Shown piece after piece: positions 10,090 to 20,805 of a DNA stretch of 64,000 bases. The first letter of the stretch is position 1; each line of letters starts with the position of its first letter. The translations under genes were made by a program, and so were the position numbers. Under the pieces are notes generated by a model. It was not told the origin of the DNA. It searched no databases and was given only the letters and a program-made list of their open reading frames with translations. Origin of the DNA: Marinobacter sp. JH2 (GTDB lineage Bacteria; Pseudomonadota; Gammaproteobacteria; Pseudomonadales; Oleiphilaceae); the NCBI RefSeq assembly GCF_004353225.1, contig NZ_CP037934.1, positions 3,596,001-3,660,000 on the forward strand, in the 5' to 3' direction.

Positions 10090-13000
10090 ATGCCAAAACG
10101 TACCGACATCAAAAGCATCCTGATCCTGGGCGCTGGCCCCATCGTGATCGGGCAGGCGTGCGAGTTCGACTACTCTGGAGCTCAGGCTTGTAAAGCCCTG
10201 CGTGAAGAGGGTTACCGGGTTATTCTGGTGAACTCCAACCCGGCTACCATCATGACCGACCCAGCGATGGCCGATGCGACCTACATCGAGCCTATCAACT
10301 GGGAAACCGTTGAAAAAATCATCGAGAAAGAAAAACCTGACGCCCTGCTGCCAACCATGGGTGGCCAGACAGCACTGAACTGTGCGTTGGATCTGGAAAA
10401 ATACGGCGTACTCGACAAGCACGGCGTCGAAATGATCGGTGCAAATGCCGACACCATCGACAAAGCCGAAGACCGTAACCGCTTCGATCAGGCCATGAAG
10501 AAAATTGGTCTGGAGTGCCCGCGCGCTTCCATTGCCCATTCCATGGAAGAAGCTTGGAAAATCTCCAAAGAAATCGGCTTCCCGTGCATTATTCGTCCGT
10601 CGTTCACTATGGGTGGTTCCGGTGGTGGTATCGCGTACAACAAAGACGAATTTGAAGAAATCTGTACTCGTGGCCTGGATCTCTCTCCAACCAACGAGCT
10701 GCTGATCGACGAATCTCTGATCGGCTGGAAAGAGTACGAGATGGAAGTGGTTCGTGACAAAAACGACAACTGCATCATCGTCTGCGCCATCGAAAACTTT
10801 GACGCAATGGGCGTGCACACCGGTGATTCCATCACCGTAGCTCCCGCCCAGACTCTGACCGACAAAGAATACCAAATCATGCGTAACGCCTCCTTGGCGG
10901 TACTGCGTGAAATCGGCGTTGAAACCGGCGGATCCAACGTTCAGTTCGGCATTAACCCAGACACCGGCCGCATGGTCGTGATCGAGATGAACCCGCGTGT
11001 ATCCCGCTCCTCGGCGCTGGCGTCGAAAGCAACCGGTTTCCCGATTGCCAAGGTTGCCGCGAAACTGGCCATTGGCTATACCCTCGATGAGCTGCAGAAC
11101 GAAATCACCGGTGGTGTTACCCCGGCGTCGTTTGAGCCGAGCATCGATTACGTAGTTACCAAGATTCCTCGATTCACCTTCGAAAAGTTCCCGCAGGCGG
11201 ACGCTCGACTGACCACGCAGATGAAGTCGGTTGGCGAAGTCATGGCCATTGGCCGGACCTTCCAGGAGTCTATGCAGAAAGCTTTGCGCGGCTTGGAAGT
11301 GGGCTCTGAAGGCTTTGACGAGAAGCTGGAAGATCTGGATTCAGAGAACTCCCGCGAAACACTGACCACCGAACTCAATGTGCCGGGCGCAGAGCGCATC
11401 TGGTACATCGGCGACGCCTTCCGTGCCGGAATGACGGTCGAAGAAGTCTTCAAGCACACCAAGGTTGATCCTTGGTACTTGGTGCAGATTGAAGATCTCG
11501 TCAAAGAAGAAAGTGCACTGAAGACTGCAGGCAAGGCCGATATTGATTACGCGACCTTGTTCCGACTGAAACGCAAAGGCTTCTCCGACGCACGACTGGC
11601 CAAGCTGCTCGGCATTTCCGAAGCCAGCATGCGTAAGTTGCGTCATGATCTGGGCGTGCGGCCGGTTTATAAGCGTGTGGATACCTGTGCGGCCGAATTC
11701 GCGTCAGACACCGCTTACATGTACTCCACTTACGAAGAAGAGTGTGAGGCAGACCCTTCCGATCGCGATAAGATCGTGGTTATTGGTGGTGGGCCTAACC
11801 GTATCGGTCAGGGCATCGAATTCGACTATTGCTGTGTTCACGCCGCGCTTGCGATGCGCGAAGACGGCTATGAAACCATCATGATCAACTGCAACCCGGA
11901 GACCGTGTCGACTGACTATGACACCTCGGATCGTTTGTACTTCGAGCCGATCACTCTGGAAGATGTTCTCGAAATTATTGCCGTTGAAAAGCCGAAGGGC
12001 GTGATTGTTCAGTACGGCGGTCAAACGCCGTTGAAACTGGCGCGCGGCCTTGAAGCTGCAGGCGTGCCTATTATCGGCACCAGCCCGGACGCCATCGACC
12101 GGGCGGAAGATCGTGAGCGGTTCCAGCAGATGATCCAGCGTTTGGGTCTGAAGCAGCCTGAAAACGCCACCGTTCGCAGTCATGAAGAAGGCATTATTGC
12201 CGCTCGTGAAATTGGCTATCCTCTGGTCGTTCGCCCGTCCTATGTGTTGGGTGGGCGTGCTATGGAGATCGTCTACGACGAGACCGAGCTGGTTCGCTAT
12301 ATGCAAAGCGCAGTGTTGGTGTCCAATGACAGCCCGGTGCTTCTGGATCACTTCCTGAACGCGGCTATCGAGGTGGATATCGACGCCATCTCGGACGGTA
12401 CCGATGTAGTCATCGGTGGCATCATGCAGCACATTGAGCAGGCGGGTATTCACTCCGGTGACTCCGCGTGTTCACTGCCGCCCTACAGCTTGCCTAAAGA
12501 TGTCCAGGACGCGATGCGTGAAGCGGTCAAGAAGATGGCCATTGAGCTGGAAGTTATCGGTCTGATGAACGTTCAGTTGGCCTGGCAGGATGGCGAAATA
12601 TACGTGATCGAGGTGAATCCTCGGGCATCCCGCACCGTGCCGTTTGTGTCCAAGGCTATTGGCTTGTCTCTGGCGGCGGTTGCAGCCCGAGTCATGTCCG
12701 GCAAGACTCTGAAAGAGTTGGAGTTCACGCAGGAAATCGTGCCGACCTACTACGCGGTGAAAGAGTCTGTCTTCCCATTCAACAAGTTCCCGTCGGTTGA
12801 TCCGATTCTTGGGCCGGAAATGAAGTCGACTGGTGAGGTGATGGGACTGGGTGACAGCTTCGATGAAGCCTTTGCTAAGGCGTCGTTGGCAATCGGTGAC
12901 GTTCTGCCGACTGAAGGCACGGCCTTCATGTCAGTGAGAAACGTCGACAAACCGGGTGCCATCGAGGTTGCTCGTGAGCTGATTGAAGCTGGCTTCAAGG

Positions 13001-13308
13001 TCATTGCAACAACCGGTACCGCAAAAGCGCTGGAGCAGGCGGGTATTACGGTTGCGCACGTCAACAAGGTTCGTGAGGGTCGCCCGCACATTGTTGATGC
13101 GATCAAGAACGGTGATGTGCAGTTGATTATCAACACCACCGAAGGCCGCAAGGCTATCTCTGATTCGTCGCAAATTCGTCAGTCGGCGTTGCAGAGCAAG
13201 GTGACCTATACAACGACTCTGGCAGGTGGCGAAGCCTACTGTCGAGCCATTAAGTTTGGTCCGGAGCGCGCAGTTCGCCGCCTCCAGGACTTGCACGCAG
13301 GGAAGTAA
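10090..13308 (+). CDS. carB: Carbamoyl-phosphate synthase large subunit
   Basis: A 1072-residue CarB with two homologous ATP-grasp halves. The N-half (carboxyphosphate) begins [20 protein letters not shown] and contains [16 protein letters not shown] and [20 protein letters not shown]. The C-half (carbamate phosphorylation) contains [35 protein letters not shown] and [17 protein letters not shown]. The C-terminal allosteric MGS-like domain contains [16 protein letters not shown]. Length is normal. The gap of 82 bp from carA contains only the carA stop-codon hairpin, so carAB is one unit. Confidence 0.98.
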   Translation: MPKRTDIKSILILGAGPIVIGQACEFDYSGAQACKALREEGYRVILVNSNPATIMTDPAMADATYIEPINWETVEKIIEKEKPDALLPTMGGQTALNCALDLEKYGVLDKHGVEMIGANADTIDKAEDRNRFDQAMKKIGLECPRASIAHSMEEAWKISKEIGFPCIIRPSFTMGGSGGGIAYNKDEFEEICTRGLDLSPTNELLIDESLIGWKEYEMEVVRDKNDNCIIVCAIENFDAMGVHTGDSITVAPAQTLTDKEYQIMRNASLAVLREIGVETGGSNVQFGINPDTGRMVVIEMNPRVSRSSALASKATGFPIAKVAAKLAIGYTLDELQNEITGGVTPASFEPSIDYVVTKIPRFTFEKFPQADARLTTQMKSVGEVMAIGRTFQESMQKALRGLEVGSEGFDEKLEDLDSENSRETLTTELNVPGAERIWYIGDAFRAGMTVEEVFKHTKVDPWYLVQIEDLVKEESALKTAGKADIDYATLFRLKRKGFSDARLAKLLGISEASMRKLRHDLGVRPVYKRVDTCAAEFASDTAYMYSTYEEECEADPSDRDKIVVIGGGPNRIGQGIEFDYCCVHAALAMREDGYETIMINCNPETVSTDYDTSDRLYFEPITLEDVLEIIAVEKPKGVIVQYGGQTPLKLARGLEAAGVPIIGTSPDAIDRAEDRERFQQMIQRLGLKQPENATVRSHEEGIIAAREIGYPLVVRPSYVLGGRAMEIVYDETELVRYMQSAVLVSNDSPVLLDHFLNAAIEVDIDAISDGTDVVIGGIMQHIEQAGIHSGDSACSLPPYSLPKDVQDAMREAVKKMAIELEVIGLMNVQLAWQDGEIYVIEVNPRASRTVPFVSKAIGLSLAAVAARVMSGKTLKELEFTQEIVPTYYAVKESVFPFNKFPSVDPILGPEMKSTGEVMGLGDSFDEAFAKASLAIGDVLPTEGTAFMSVRNVDKPGAIEVARELIEAGFKVIATTGTAKALEQAGITVAHVNKVREGRPHIVDAIKNGDVQLIINTTEGRKAISDSSQIRQSALQSKVTYTTTLAGGEAYCRAIKFGPERAVRRLQDLHAGK

Positions 13309-13312
13309 CGAT

Positions 13313-13795
13313 ATGTCTAATGATAGAGTTCCTATGACCAAGCTGGGCGAAAGCCGCTTGCGTGAGGAGCTGAAAAAGCTGAAATCCGAAGATCGCCCGC
13401 GGGTGATTCAGGCTATTTCTGATGCTCGCGAACACGGCGACTTGAAAGAAAATGCCGAATACCATGCTGCGCGTGAGCAGCAGAGCTTTATCGAAGGCCG
13501 CATTCAGGAAATTGAAGGCAAGCTTTCGGGGGCTCAGGTGATCGACGTGACCACGATGGAAAACACCGGTAAGGTCATTTTCGGTACCACAGTCGAATTG
13601 GTGAACATGGACACCGATGAAGAAGTGACCTACCAGATTGTTGGTGAAGATGAGGCCGACATCAAAGCCGGGAAACTTTCGGTATCCTCACCGATTGCGC
13701 GGGCTCTGATCGGTAAAAGCGAGGGAGATGTGGTAGCAGTTCGCATTCCGTCCGGTACGGTTGAGTACGAAATTGCCGAGGTGCAGTACATTTAA
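13313..13795 (+). CDS. greA: Transcription elongation factor GreA
   Basis: A 160-residue GreA, which rescues backtracked RNA polymerase by inserting its coiled coil into the secondary channel. The coiled coil carries the acidic tip motif [20 protein letters not shown]; the C-terminal FKBP-like domain includes [19 protein letters not shown] and [19 protein letters not shown] 13313 gives the usual short leader before MTKLGESRL, and lies four bases after the carB stop behind GGGAAG, so greA is the distal gene of carAB-greA. The frame is open upstream inside carB, but those codons are not used. Confidence 0.96.
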   Translation: MSNDRVPMTKLGESRLREELKKLKSEDRPRVIQAISDAREHGDLKENAEYHAAREQQSFIEGRIQEIEGKLSGAQVIDVTTMENTGKVIFGTTVELVNMDTDEEVTYQIVGEDEADIKAGKLSVSSPIARALIGKSEGDVVAVRIPSGTVEYEIAEVQYI

Positions 13796-13811
13796 GGTAT
13801 TGCAGGCAAAG

Positions 13812-13848
13812 AAAAGCCGGTCAGAGTGAACCTCTGGCCGGCTTTTTT
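13812..13848. terminator. Bidirectional terminator between greA and yhbY
   Basis: A long stem, AAAGCCGG(T)CAGAG against CCTCTGGCCGGCTTT with loop TGAA, is followed by T7 on the plus strand (13842-13848) and A4 at its foot. It serves convergent greA and yhbY. Confidence 0.9.
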
Positions 13849-13860
13849 ATGGCTAGATAC

Positions 13861-14169
13861 TTATTTGTTTCTGAGCAGGTTGGAGAGCTTTGGATTTGGC
13901 TTTTTGGACCGGCGCAGAATGACAGCGATTTTGCCAATGGTTTGTACCAGTTCGGCTTTCGCACTTTTGCACAGAGCCTCAATGGCCTCCTGGCGCGCTT
14001 CGCGGTCCTGCGTGGCGACTTTGATCTTGATCAGTTCGTGATCGTTCAGGGCGCGATCCAGCTCGTCTTGGAGTCCTTCGGACAGGCCTTTGTCGCCGAC
14101 AATGATTACGGGCTTCAGGTTGTGGGCAATGGCCCGGTATTCCCGGCGCTGTTCCGATGACAAACTCAT
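13861..14169 (-). CDS. yhbY: YhbY family RNA-binding protein (CRM domain)
   Basis: A 102-residue single CRS1-YhbY (CRM) domain protein with an IF3-C/KH-like fold. Bacterial YhbY associates with pre-50S particles and is thought to help ribosome assembly. Family features are RREYRAIAHNLKPVIIVGDK, ending in a GxxG-type turn with GLSEG, the helix ELDRALNDHELIKIKV, and QTIGKIAVILRRSKKPNP. Divergent from ftsH. In E. coli, rlmE (ftsJ) lies between yhbY and ftsH; here it does not. Confidence 0.93.
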   Translation of the reverse strand: MSLSSEQRREYRAIAHNLKPVIIVGDKGLSEGLQDELDRALNDHELIKIKVATQDREARQEAIEALCKSAKAELVQTIGKIAVILRRSKKPNPKLSNLLRNK

Positions 14170-14445
14170 GATGTATTCTCTTTATCAATGCTATTAACAA
14201 AAGGTCAGCGGCTTAAAAGCTGACAACGGCGTATAATAGAGTGATTGTAACAGATAGATGCCTGCTACAAATGGCTGTAATCACTTACAGGTGTTGTTTG
14301 TCGTTTTAGTGGCGGGGAACGATTTTCCGAACTCTGTGTCTTTTACGGATAGGCCACTTCTGGTTTACGAGCGTACATTTGGTGTAAGGTGTTCGAAAAG
14401 GGTTGGTGGTCAGGCCGCGACTCTGCAATTCACAGGTGATGATCC
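14170..14445 (+). promoter_or_regulatory. yhbY-ftsH intergenic region; likely ftsH promoter
   Basis: A 276-bp divergent promoter region with a consensus -10 element TATAAT at 14232-14237 on the plus strand, though the matching -35 is poor. An inverted repeat GTCAGC...GCTGAC lies at 14204-14224. A 63-codon open frame at 14258-14449 resembles no protein I know and has no SD. No remnant of rlmE is recognisable in any frame. Confidence 0.4.
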
Positions 14446-16389
14446 TTGAACGATATGGCAAAAAATTTAGTTCTATGGCTAGTGATAGCCGCTGTGCTGC
14501 TGATGGTGTTTCAGAATTTCACGCCCACCACCAGCGGGCAACAAGTTAATTATTCCCAGTTTGTCGAAATGGTCCAGCAAGGACAGGTTCGTCAGGTGAC
14601 GGTAGACGGGCTGGAAATTCAAGGCATTCGGGGTGACGGCTCTCAGTTCCAGACAGTTCGTCCTCAAGTGCCCGACAACAAACTGATGGACGACCTTCTT
14701 GCGAATCAAGTTGAGGTAATCGGTAAAGAGCCAGAGCGCCAGAGCCTGTGGACCCAGCTATTGGTGGCTGCATTCCCGATTCTGATCATCATCGCATTGT
14801 TCATGTTCTTCATGCGCCAGATGCAAGGCGGTGGCGGCGGCAAAGGCCCTATGTCCTTTGGCAAAAGCAAAGCCCGTCTGCTCAGTGAAGATCAGATCAA
14901 AACGACCTTTGGTGACGTGGCCGGTGTTGAAGAGGCCAAAGAAGACGTCAAAGAGTTGGTCGACTTCCTGCGTGACCCAAGTAAATTCCAGCGTCTGGGC
15001 GGCCGTATTCCGAAGGGCGTTCTGATGGTTGGCCCTCCGGGTACGGGTAAAACGCTGCTGGCCAAGGCCATCGCAGGCGAAGCCAAGGTGCCGTTCTTCT
15101 CTATCTCGGGTTCAGACTTCGTTGAGATGTTTGTCGGTGTGGGTGCGTCACGTGTTCGCGACATGTTCGAACAAGCGAAAAAGCAGAGCCCCTGCATCAT
15201 CTTCATCGACGAGATCGATGCCGTTGGTCGTCATCGTGGCGCCGGTATGGGCGGCGGTCACGATGAGCGTGAGCAAACGCTGAACCAGTTGTTGGTTGAG
15301 ATGGACGGCTTTGAGGGTAACGAGGGCGTTATCGTCATTGCCGCGACCAACCGACCTGACGTGCTGGACCCGGCGTTGTTGCGCCCGGGCCGTTTCGATC
15401 GTCAGGTAGTGGTTAGCTTGCCAGACATTAAGGGTCGCGAGCAGATCCTGAAAGTGCATATGAAGAAAGTGCCATTGGCAGACGGTATCGATCCGGAGGT
15501 GATCGCTCGCGGTACTCCAGGATTCTCTGGTGCCGACTTGGCGAACCTTGTGAACGAGGCTGCATTGTTTGCCGCGCGCCGTAACCTGCGCTTGGTCTCC
15601 ATGGAAGAGCTGGAGCTGGCAAAAGATAAGATCATGATGGGCGCTGAGCGTAAGTCCATGGTGATGAATGAAAAAGAAAAGCTGAATACTGCCTATCACG
15701 AGGCGGGTCATGCGATTGTGGGTCGTGTAGTCCCCGAGCACGATCCGGTGTACAAAGTGAGTATTATTCCTCGTGGCCGCGCGCTGGGTGTGACTATGTT
15801 TCTCCCTGAAGAGGATAAGTACAGCCACTCCAAGCGTTACTTGATCAGTTCGATTTGCAGCTTGTTTGGTGGACGTATCGCTGAAGAGCTCACGTTGGGT
15901 GTTGATGGCGTAACAACCGGTGCATCGAACGACATTGAGCGTGCTACCAGCCTTGCGCGCAACATGGTCACTCGTTGGGGCTTGTCCGATAAGTTGGGGC
16001 CGTTGCAGTACGACACAGACAGCGAAGAGCCGTTCTTGGGACGCTCAGCTGGTCAGTCTCATACGGTGTATTCGCCCGAGACTGCGCAGCGCATCGATGA
16101 GGAAGTGCGGAACATCGTTGACACCTGCTACGAGACTGCCAAGCAGATTCTGGTCGAGAATCGTGAAAAACTAGACATGATGGCTCATGCTTTGATGAAG
16201 TATGAAACGATCGATCGCTTCCAGATTGACGACATCATGGAAGGGCGTGATCCTCGTCCCCCGAAAAACTGGGGCGACAGCGGCCCGTCTGCTGGTGGAA
16301 CGCCCGAAGGCGCCGAGCCGGCACCTGAGCCCAAGGAGTCAGGAGACGATGGGCAGCCCGGAGTAGGGCGTCCGGCTGGCGAGCACTAA
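14446..16389 (+). CDS. ftsH: ATP-dependent zinc metalloprotease FtsH
   Basis: A 647-residue inner-membrane AAA+ protease that degrades misfolded membrane proteins and short-lived regulators. Two membrane helices (about residues 8-22 and 103-122) flank a periplasmic domain. Then come Walker A GPPGTGKT (about 196), Walker B IIFIDEID, the SRH region around [19 protein letters not shown], and the zinc site HEAGH (His about 418). Start set at TTG 14446, eight bases after AGGTGA, giving MNDMAKNL as in Pseudomonas; the ATG at 14455 is 17 bases from that SD. The Pro/Gly-rich tail is typical. Confidence 0.97.
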   Translation: MNDMAKNLVLWLVIAAVLLMVFQNFTPTTSGQQVNYSQFVEMVQQGQVRQVTVDGLEIQGIRGDGSQFQTVRPQVPDNKLMDDLLANQVEVIGKEPERQSLWTQLLVAAFPILIIIALFMFFMRQMQGGGGGKGPMSFGKSKARLLSEDQIKTTFGDVAGVEEAKEDVKELVDFLRDPSKFQRLGGRIPKGVLMVGPPGTGKTLLAKAIAGEAKVPFFSISGSDFVEMFVGVGASRVRDMFEQAKKQSPCIIFIDEIDAVGRHRGAGMGGGHDEREQTLNQLLVEMDGFEGNEGVIVIAATNRPDVLDPALLRPGRFDRQVVVSLPDIKGREQILKVHMKKVPLADGIDPEVIARGTPGFSGADLANLVNEAALFAARRNLRLVSMEELELAKDKIMMGAERKSMVMNEKEKLNTAYHEAGHAIVGRVVPEHDPVYKVSIIPRGRALGVTMFLPEEDKYSHSKRYLISSICSLFGGRIAEELTLGVDGVTTGASNDIERATSLARNMVTRWGLSDKLGPLQYDTDSEEPFLGRSAGQSHTVYSPETAQRIDEEVRNIVDTCYETAKQILVENREKLDMMAHALMKYETIDRFQIDDIMEGRDPRPPKNWGDSGPSAGGTPEGAEPAPEPKESGDDGQPGVGRPAGEH

Positions 16390-16417
16390 CTCGCGCTAAA
16401 GCTTTAAGTGTTATCCG

Positions 16418-16450
16418 ACGCCGCCCATATATTGGGCGGCGTTTGTTTTT
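16418..16450 (+). terminator. Terminator after ftsH
   Basis: ACGCCGCCC (16418-16426) pairs perfectly with GGGCGGCGT (16434-16442), followed by TTGTTTTT. It separates ftsH from folP-glmM, unless read-through occurs. Confidence 0.85.
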
Positions 16451-16479
16451 GTCTTCACAAAAGATCTAACCGGAGCGCT

Positions 16480-17310
16480 ATGAACGTTAATTTTGCCGGC
16501 CGCCAACTAAATCTGTCCGAATGCCATGTCATGGGTATTCTCAATGTTACGCCCGATTCGTTTTCGGACGGCGGCCGATTCAACAGTGTGGATGCAGCCG
16601 TGTTTCGAGCGAAGCAGATGGTTGCTGATGGAGCTGTTTTTGTAGATGTCGGGGGTGAGTCGACTCGCCCGGGAGCCACGCCGGTATCTTCACAGCAAGA
16701 GTTGGATCGGGTGTGCCCGGTGGTTGAGGCAATTGCGCGAGAGCTGGATGTGGTGGTGTCTGTAGATACTAGTAATCCGCTGGTTATGGCTGAATCGGTT
16801 AAAGTCGGGGCTGGGTTAATCAATGATGTTCGTGCGCTCCAGCGAGACGGCGCCCCGGAGACGGCGGCCCGGGCGGGAGTTCCGGTTTGTTTGATGCACA
16901 TTCAGGGAGAGCCGGACACCATGCAGGATTCGCCGTTTTATCGAAATGTTCGCCGGGAAGTCAGTTCGTTTTTAACTGAGAGGGTGCGGGTAGCAGAGGC
17001 TGCGGGGGTGCTACCGGAGAATATTATCCTTGATCCGGGGTTCGGTTTTGGCAAAACGGTTGATCACAATGTGCAGCTCTTGGCCGGCATGGAGCAAATG
17101 CATATGCTGGGACATCCGCTGTTGGTTGGTGTCTCCCGAAAATCGGTGCTCGGAGTTATCACGGGCCGCGATGTTAATGAAAGGTTGTCTGCCAGCCTTG
17201 CAGCCGCGACAATATTGGCCATGAAAGGCGCGAGCATTCTGCGGGTGCATGACGTCAGGGAAACTGTGGATGCCGTGAAAGTCGTAACGGCAGTTAAGGA
17301 GGCAAGGTAA
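16480..17310 (+). CDS. folP: Dihydropteroate synthase
   Basis: A 276-residue DHPS, which condenses p-aminobenzoate with dihydropterin pyrophosphate in folate synthesis and is the sulfonamide target. TIM-barrel motifs include [17 protein letters not shown] near the N-terminus, [32 protein letters not shown] and [21 protein letters not shown] 16480 follows CGGAG; upstream in-frame codons to 16408 run into the ftsH terminator. The stop overlaps the glmM ATG (TAATG). The ftsH-folP-glmM order is conserved in gammaproteobacteria. Confidence 0.97.
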   Translation: MNVNFAGRQLNLSECHVMGILNVTPDSFSDGGRFNSVDAAVFRAKQMVADGAVFVDVGGESTRPGATPVSSQQELDRVCPVVEAIARELDVVVSVDTSNPLVMAESVKVGAGLINDVRALQRDGAPETAARAGVPVCLMHIQGEPDTMQDSPFYRNVRREVSSFLTERVRVAEAAGVLPENIILDPGFGFGKTVDHNVQLLAGMEQMHMLGHPLLVGVSRKSVLGVITGRDVNERLSASLAAATILAMKGASILRVHDVRETVDAVKVVTAVKEAR

Positions 17311-18653
17311 TGTCCCAGCGTAAATATTTTGGTACCGACGGTATTCGGGGCCGGGTAGGCGAGCAGCCCATCACGCCCGAGTTTATGCTCCATCTTGGGT
17401 GGGCGGCCGGTCAGGCGTTTAAGAAAGCAGGTCAACGCAATAGTGTTTTGATCGGTAAAGATACTCGCCTGTCGGGTTACATGTTTGAGTCTGCATTGGA
17501 AGCAGGGCTTTCTGCTGCAGGGGTTGATGTGAAGCTTCTGGGGCCCATGCCCACGCCCGCCATTGCTTATCTCACGCGTACTTTTCGGGCCTCGGCTGGC
17601 ATAGTGATCAGTGCCTCCCATAACCCCCACCACGACAACGGGATAAAGTTCTTCTCTGCTGCGGGCACCAAGTTGGATGATGCCCTCGAGTCTGAGATCG
17701 AACGTTGGTTGGATAGGCCGATTGAAGTCTGTGAGCCCAAAGAGCTAGGCAAGGTCAGTCGGATCGATGATGCGCCAGGCCGCTATGTTGAATTCTGCAA
17801 AAGTACGGTTCCGAACGAGTTTACGTTGGACGATATGCATGTCGTGTTGGACTGTGCTCACGGTGCAACCTATCACGTGGCGCCAAAGGTATTCCGCGAG
17901 CTGGGTGCTAGGCTGACCGTGATCGGTGCTGAGCCGGATGGTTTGAATATCAATTTGAACGTTGGTTCCACGCACTTGGACAACTTGAAGCAGACCGTCA
18001 TCGAGACGGGTGCCGATTTGGGTGTCGCGTTTGACGGCGATGGCGACCGGGTGCTGATGGTCGATCGGGACGGCTCGGAAGTTGATGGTGACGAGTTATT
18101 GTACATTCTCGCTTCCCAGCGTCGTGCAGAAGGGCGTTTGGAAGGTGGTGTTGTTGGAACGTTGATGACCAACCTGGGTGTTGAGCTGGCGCTGAACGAG
18201 CTTGATATTCCGTTCGAGCGGGCAAAGGTTGGCGACCGGTATGTGATGGAACGTTTACTGGCCAATGATTGGTTGGTGGGTGGCGAAGGCTCAGGGCACA
18301 TGGTTATTCGCGACTGCATTGGCACGGGCGATGGTGTGGTGTCGGCGTTGCAGGTGTTGCTGGCTATAGGTAATTCCGGTAAAACCCTGACCGAGCTGCG
18401 CAGTGGTATGAATAAGTTGCCGCAAACCATGATCAACGTAAAAGTTGCGCAGCGTTTCGATCCGCTTAGTCGGGAAGATATTGTGAGTGCCATGCGACAG
18501 GCTGAAGCAGACCTTGGCGATTCGGGCAGGATTCTCCTGCGTGCTTCAGGAACCGAGCCGTTGATTCGAGTGATGGCCGAAGGTAAAGATGCGGCTGAGA
18601 TTGCCCGAGTCGCGGAGCGTCTGTCAGTGGTGGTTAAGCAGTCAACCCCCTGA
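17310..18653 (+). CDS. glmM: Phosphoglucosamine mutase
   Basis: A 447-residue GlmM, which converts glucosamine-6-phosphate to glucosamine-1-phosphate for peptidoglycan and LPS precursors. The four-domain alpha-D-phosphohexomutase architecture is visible: N-terminal [15 protein letters not shown], the phosphoserine loop [17 protein letters not shown] (Ser about 103), the Mg loop [13 protein letters not shown], the sugar loop GGEGSGHMV, and C-terminal phosphate binding [22 protein letters not shown] lies within the end of folP. Length is normal. Confidence 0.98.
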   Translation: MSQRKYFGTDGIRGRVGEQPITPEFMLHLGWAAGQAFKKAGQRNSVLIGKDTRLSGYMFESALEAGLSAAGVDVKLLGPMPTPAIAYLTRTFRASAGIVISASHNPHHDNGIKFFSAAGTKLDDALESEIERWLDRPIEVCEPKELGKVSRIDDAPGRYVEFCKSTVPNEFTLDDMHVVLDCAHGATYHVAPKVFRELGARLTVIGAEPDGLNINLNVGSTHLDNLKQTVIETGADLGVAFDGDGDRVLMVDRDGSEVDGDELLYILASQRRAEGRLEGGVVGTLMTNLGVELALNELDIPFERAKVGDRYVMERLLANDWLVGGEGSGHMVIRDCIGTGDGVVSALQVLLAIGNSGKTLTELRSGMNKLPQTMINVKVAQRFDPLSREDIVSAMRQAEADLGDSGRILLRASGTEPLIRVMAEGKDAAEIARVAERLSVVVKQSTP

Positions 18654-18734
18654 GTCAAAACGGGGCGGTTGTGCAGACGAAATCTCTGCTGTATAGTTCG
18701 CCCTCGCTTACGTTCAGGACGTTTGAGAGTTCAT

Positions 18735-19493
18735 ATGCGCCGTAAAATTGTAGCCGGAAACTGGAAGATGAACGGGTCGAAAGACCTTGTGCAACAACTG
18801 GTTGGCGTGATTTGTGATCGTGCAGTTGGGCTGGATGACGCCGCTGAAGTGGTTGTGATTCCGCCAGCACTTTATGTTCCGCTTGTTCAGCAGCAGTCCG
18901 ATGGAAAGCTTGCCTTGGGTGTGCAGAACGTCAGTGAATGGCAATCTGGAGCCTATACCGGCGAAGTGTCCGCCGAAATGGCCAAGGATTTAGGTTGCAG
19001 CTACGTGCTGGTAGGCCATTCTGAACGTCGTCAGCTGTTTGGTGAGCGTGATGATGTGGCGGCCCGTAAGGTGGAGCGCGTGCTCGAATGTGGCTTGGCG
19101 GCAGTGCTTTGTGTTGGTGAAACGCTGGCGCAGCGTGAGGCCGGTGAGGCTGAGCGTGTGGTCGCTGAGCAGGTCAGAAATGGTCTGGTTAGTGTTGTCG
19201 GCGATCAGTGGCAAGGGGTTGTTGTTGCGTATGAGCCAGTTTGGGCCATAGGTACGGGCAAAACGGCTACGGCTGAAGATGCGCAAGCGATGCATGCGGA
19301 GATTCGAAACGTCCTGAAAATGATGGGCGCACCCGCAGAAGAGATTTCGGTACTTTACGGCGGCAGTGTAAAAGCGGATAATGCTGCCGCTCTGTTCTCA
19401 GAGCCCGATATCGATGGTGGTCTTATAGGTGGTGCTTCCCTTAAGGCTGAAGAATTTATTAGTATCTGTCGGTCATTTCCGGCGGGTAGCTAA
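18735..19493 (+). CDS. tpiA: Triosephosphate isomerase
   Basis: A 252-residue TIM-barrel enzyme interconverting glyceraldehyde-3-phosphate and dihydroxyacetone phosphate. Active-site elements are Lys in AGNWKMNGS near residue 11, His in VGHSERRQLFGE, Glu in AYEPVWAIGTGKTATAEDA and the phosphate loop YGGSVKADNA. ATG 18735 gives the canonical MRRKIVAGNWKMN; upstream in-frame codons from 18669 are not conserved. The glmM-tpiA-secG arrangement is shared with pseudomonads. Confidence 0.97.
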   Translation: MRRKIVAGNWKMNGSKDLVQQLVGVICDRAVGLDDAAEVVVIPPALYVPLVQQQSDGKLALGVQNVSEWQSGAYTGEVSAEMAKDLGCSYVLVGHSERRQLFGERDDVAARKVERVLECGLAAVLCVGETLAQREAGEAERVVAEQVRNGLVSVVGDQWQGVVVAYEPVWAIGTGKTATAEDAQAMHAEIRNVLKMMGAPAEEISVLYGGSVKADNAAALFSEPDIDGGLIGGASLKAEEFISICRSFPAGS

Positions 19494-19517
19494 GCTAAAA
19501 CGAATACGAGAGTCTGT

Positions 19518-19880
19518 ATGGATTGGATGGAAACACTGGTAGTTGTTGTTCACGTCGTTATCGCCGTGGCGCTGGTGGGTGTCGTCCTGATTCAGCAGGG
19601 CAAGGGCGCGGATGCCGGTGCAGCCTTTGGTGGCGGTGCATCCCAGACGGTATTTGGTAGTCAGGGTAGCGGTAGTTTTCTGACTCGTGTAACTACCTTG
19701 ATGGCGGTTGTGTTTTTTGTCACAAGCTTCTCGCTGGCTATTTTTGCCAAGCAACGTGCTGAAGTGGCCGGTGAAGCTGGCATTCCAATGCTTCAGGAGT
19801 CTTCTGCAGAGCACGTTCCTGCTATGGGTGAAGGCGAGAATAGCGAGACGAAAGAAGACGAGCTCCCTGAGTTCGAGTAA
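19518..19880 (+). CDS. secG: Protein translocase subunit SecG
   Basis: A 120-residue SecG of the SecYEG translocon. Two membrane helices (about residues 5-26 and 50-72) flank the conserved Gly/Ala-rich loop GKGADAGAAFGGGASQTVFG. The acidic C-terminal tail (ENSETKEDELPEFE) is typical of this lineage. It lies 24 bp after tpiA and 9 bp before tRNA-Leu, so the tRNA may be processed from the same transcript. Confidence 0.95.
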   Translation: MDWMETLVVVVHVVIAVALVGVVLIQQGKGADAGAAFGGGASQTVFGSQGSGSFLTRVTTLMAVVFFVTSFSLAIFAKQRAEVAGEAGIPMLQESSAEHVPAMGEGENSETKEDELPEFE

Positions 19881-19889
19881 AGAGTTTTT

Positions 19890-19974
19890 GCCCAGGTGGT
19901 GAAATTGGTAGACACGCCATCTTGAGGGGGTGGTAGCGAGAGCTGTGCCGGTTCGAGTCCGGCCCTGGGCACCA
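19890..19974 (+). tRNA. tRNA-Leu (anticodon GAG)
   Basis: An 85-nt class II tRNA with CCA encoded. Acceptor GCCCAGG pairs with CCTGGGC. The D-loop contains GGTGAAATTGGTAGAC. The anticodon stem CCATC/GGTGG encloses loop TTGAGGG (anticodon GAG, for CUC/CUU). An extended variable arm and T-arm GTTCGAGTC follow. The secG-tRNA-Leu location is conserved in gammaproteobacteria. Confidence 0.97.
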
Positions 19975-19982
19975 ATTTTCAA

Positions 19983-20018
19983 CAAAGACGGCTTGGTTTA
20001 TCCAGGCCGTCTTTGTTT
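19983..20018 (+). terminator. Terminator after tRNA-Leu
   Basis: CAAAGACGGC (19983-19992) pairs perfectly with GCCGTCTTTG (20006-20015), followed by TTT. It starts 8 nt after the tRNA CCA end. Confidence 0.85.
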
Positions 20019-20159
20019 GGTCAGTCCTTGACCGCTCCGCTTCGTATCTCTATACTTCGGCGGATATTGGAGTCGGTGATTCGTCCTGACTTCCAGGCAG
20101 GCCAGGTGTCTGTCGGCAGATAGCCGTTTTGGGTTTGGCTTTCTGCGAATTCTTGCAAC
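20019..20159 (+). other. Unassigned 141-bp segment between two terminators
   Basis: No tRNA, protein or clear promoter is recognisable. It lies between the tRNA-Leu terminator and a second intrinsic terminator that no other visible gene needs. E. coli has tRNA-fMet (metY) in the equivalent place; no tRNA fold was found here. Confidence 0.3.
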
Positions 20160-20186
20160 AAAAAGCCCCGATTTCAGGGGCTTTTT
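20160..20186 (+). terminator. Second terminator upstream of rimP
   Basis: AAAAAGCCCC-gatttca-GGGGCTTTTT is a symmetrical stem with A and T tracts that could work on either strand. No annotated gene ends directly before it. Confidence 0.85.
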
Positions 20187-20220
20187 GATTAAGGGGCCTG
20201 GCGCAAGGGCCCTAGTGCAT

Positions 20221-20249
20221 AAAAGGGCTGATCAACAGCCCTTTTTTTG
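20221..20249 (+). terminator. Third terminator, in the rimP leader
   Basis: AAAAGGGCTG-atca-ACAGCCCTTTTTTT ends about 42 bp before the rimP start. A GC hairpin (GGGCC/GGCCC, about 20193-20213) precedes it. If the rimP promoter is upstream, this would attenuate the rimP-nusA-infB operon. Confidence 0.8.
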
Positions 20250-20290
20250 TTTTTGTACATTGAAAATTCTCAAGACGGAGGCGGCGACAC

Positions 20291-20752
20291 TTGTCAGCCA
20301 AGCTTAAACAACTCGAAGACATACTGCGCCCGGTGATAGAAGGGCTCGGATATGAGTTTTGGGGTATCGAATTTCGTTCTCGTGGTTATCAGTCGATGCT
20401 TCGGGTATTTATCGATGACGCCGAAAACGGTATTGGCATTGAAGACTGCGAGAAAGTAAGTCGGCAAGTCAGTGGCGTTATGGATGTGGAAGATCCCATC
20501 CAAAGCGAATATACGCTGGAGGTTTCATCACCGGGGATGGATCGCCCGTTGTTTCGTCTTGAGCATTATCAGGCGTTTGTTGGGCATAAAGTTCAACTCA
20601 AGCTCCGAATGGCATTCGAGGGGCGCAGAAAATTTCAGGGCCTGATCAAAGGTGTAGAAGGTGACGAGGTGGTAATCGTGGTAGACGATCACGAGTACTT
20701 GTTGCCCTTCGACAGTATTGATAGAGCCAATATCGTTCCGGTTTTTGAATAA
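20291..20752 (+). CDS. rimP: Ribosome maturation factor RimP
   Basis: A 153-residue RimP, needed for 30S maturation. The N-terminal alpha/beta domain carries [20 protein letters not shown] and LRVFIDD; the C-terminal SH3-like domain includes [12 protein letters not shown], a strong family signature. Start is TTG 20291, eight bases after GGAGGC; no nearer ATG fits. It is first gene of the conserved rimP-nusA-infB operon. Confidence 0.95.
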   Translation: MSAKLKQLEDILRPVIEGLGYEFWGIEFRSRGYQSMLRVFIDDAENGIGIEDCEKVSRQVSGVMDVEDPIQSEYTLEVSSPGMDRPLFRLEHYQAFVGHKVQLKLRMAFEGRRKFQGLIKGVEGDEVVIVVDDHEYLLPFDSIDRANIVPVFE

Positions 20753-20805
20753 GCGTATTCAAGAATTTTTAGATGTATTGATTATTTTGAAGGCAGGGCA
20801 ATCGC

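Noticed and set aside
14258..14449. 63-codon ORF upstream of ftsH
   Set aside because: No SD, no recognisable protein, and it overlaps the ftsH start; more likely promoter DNA.
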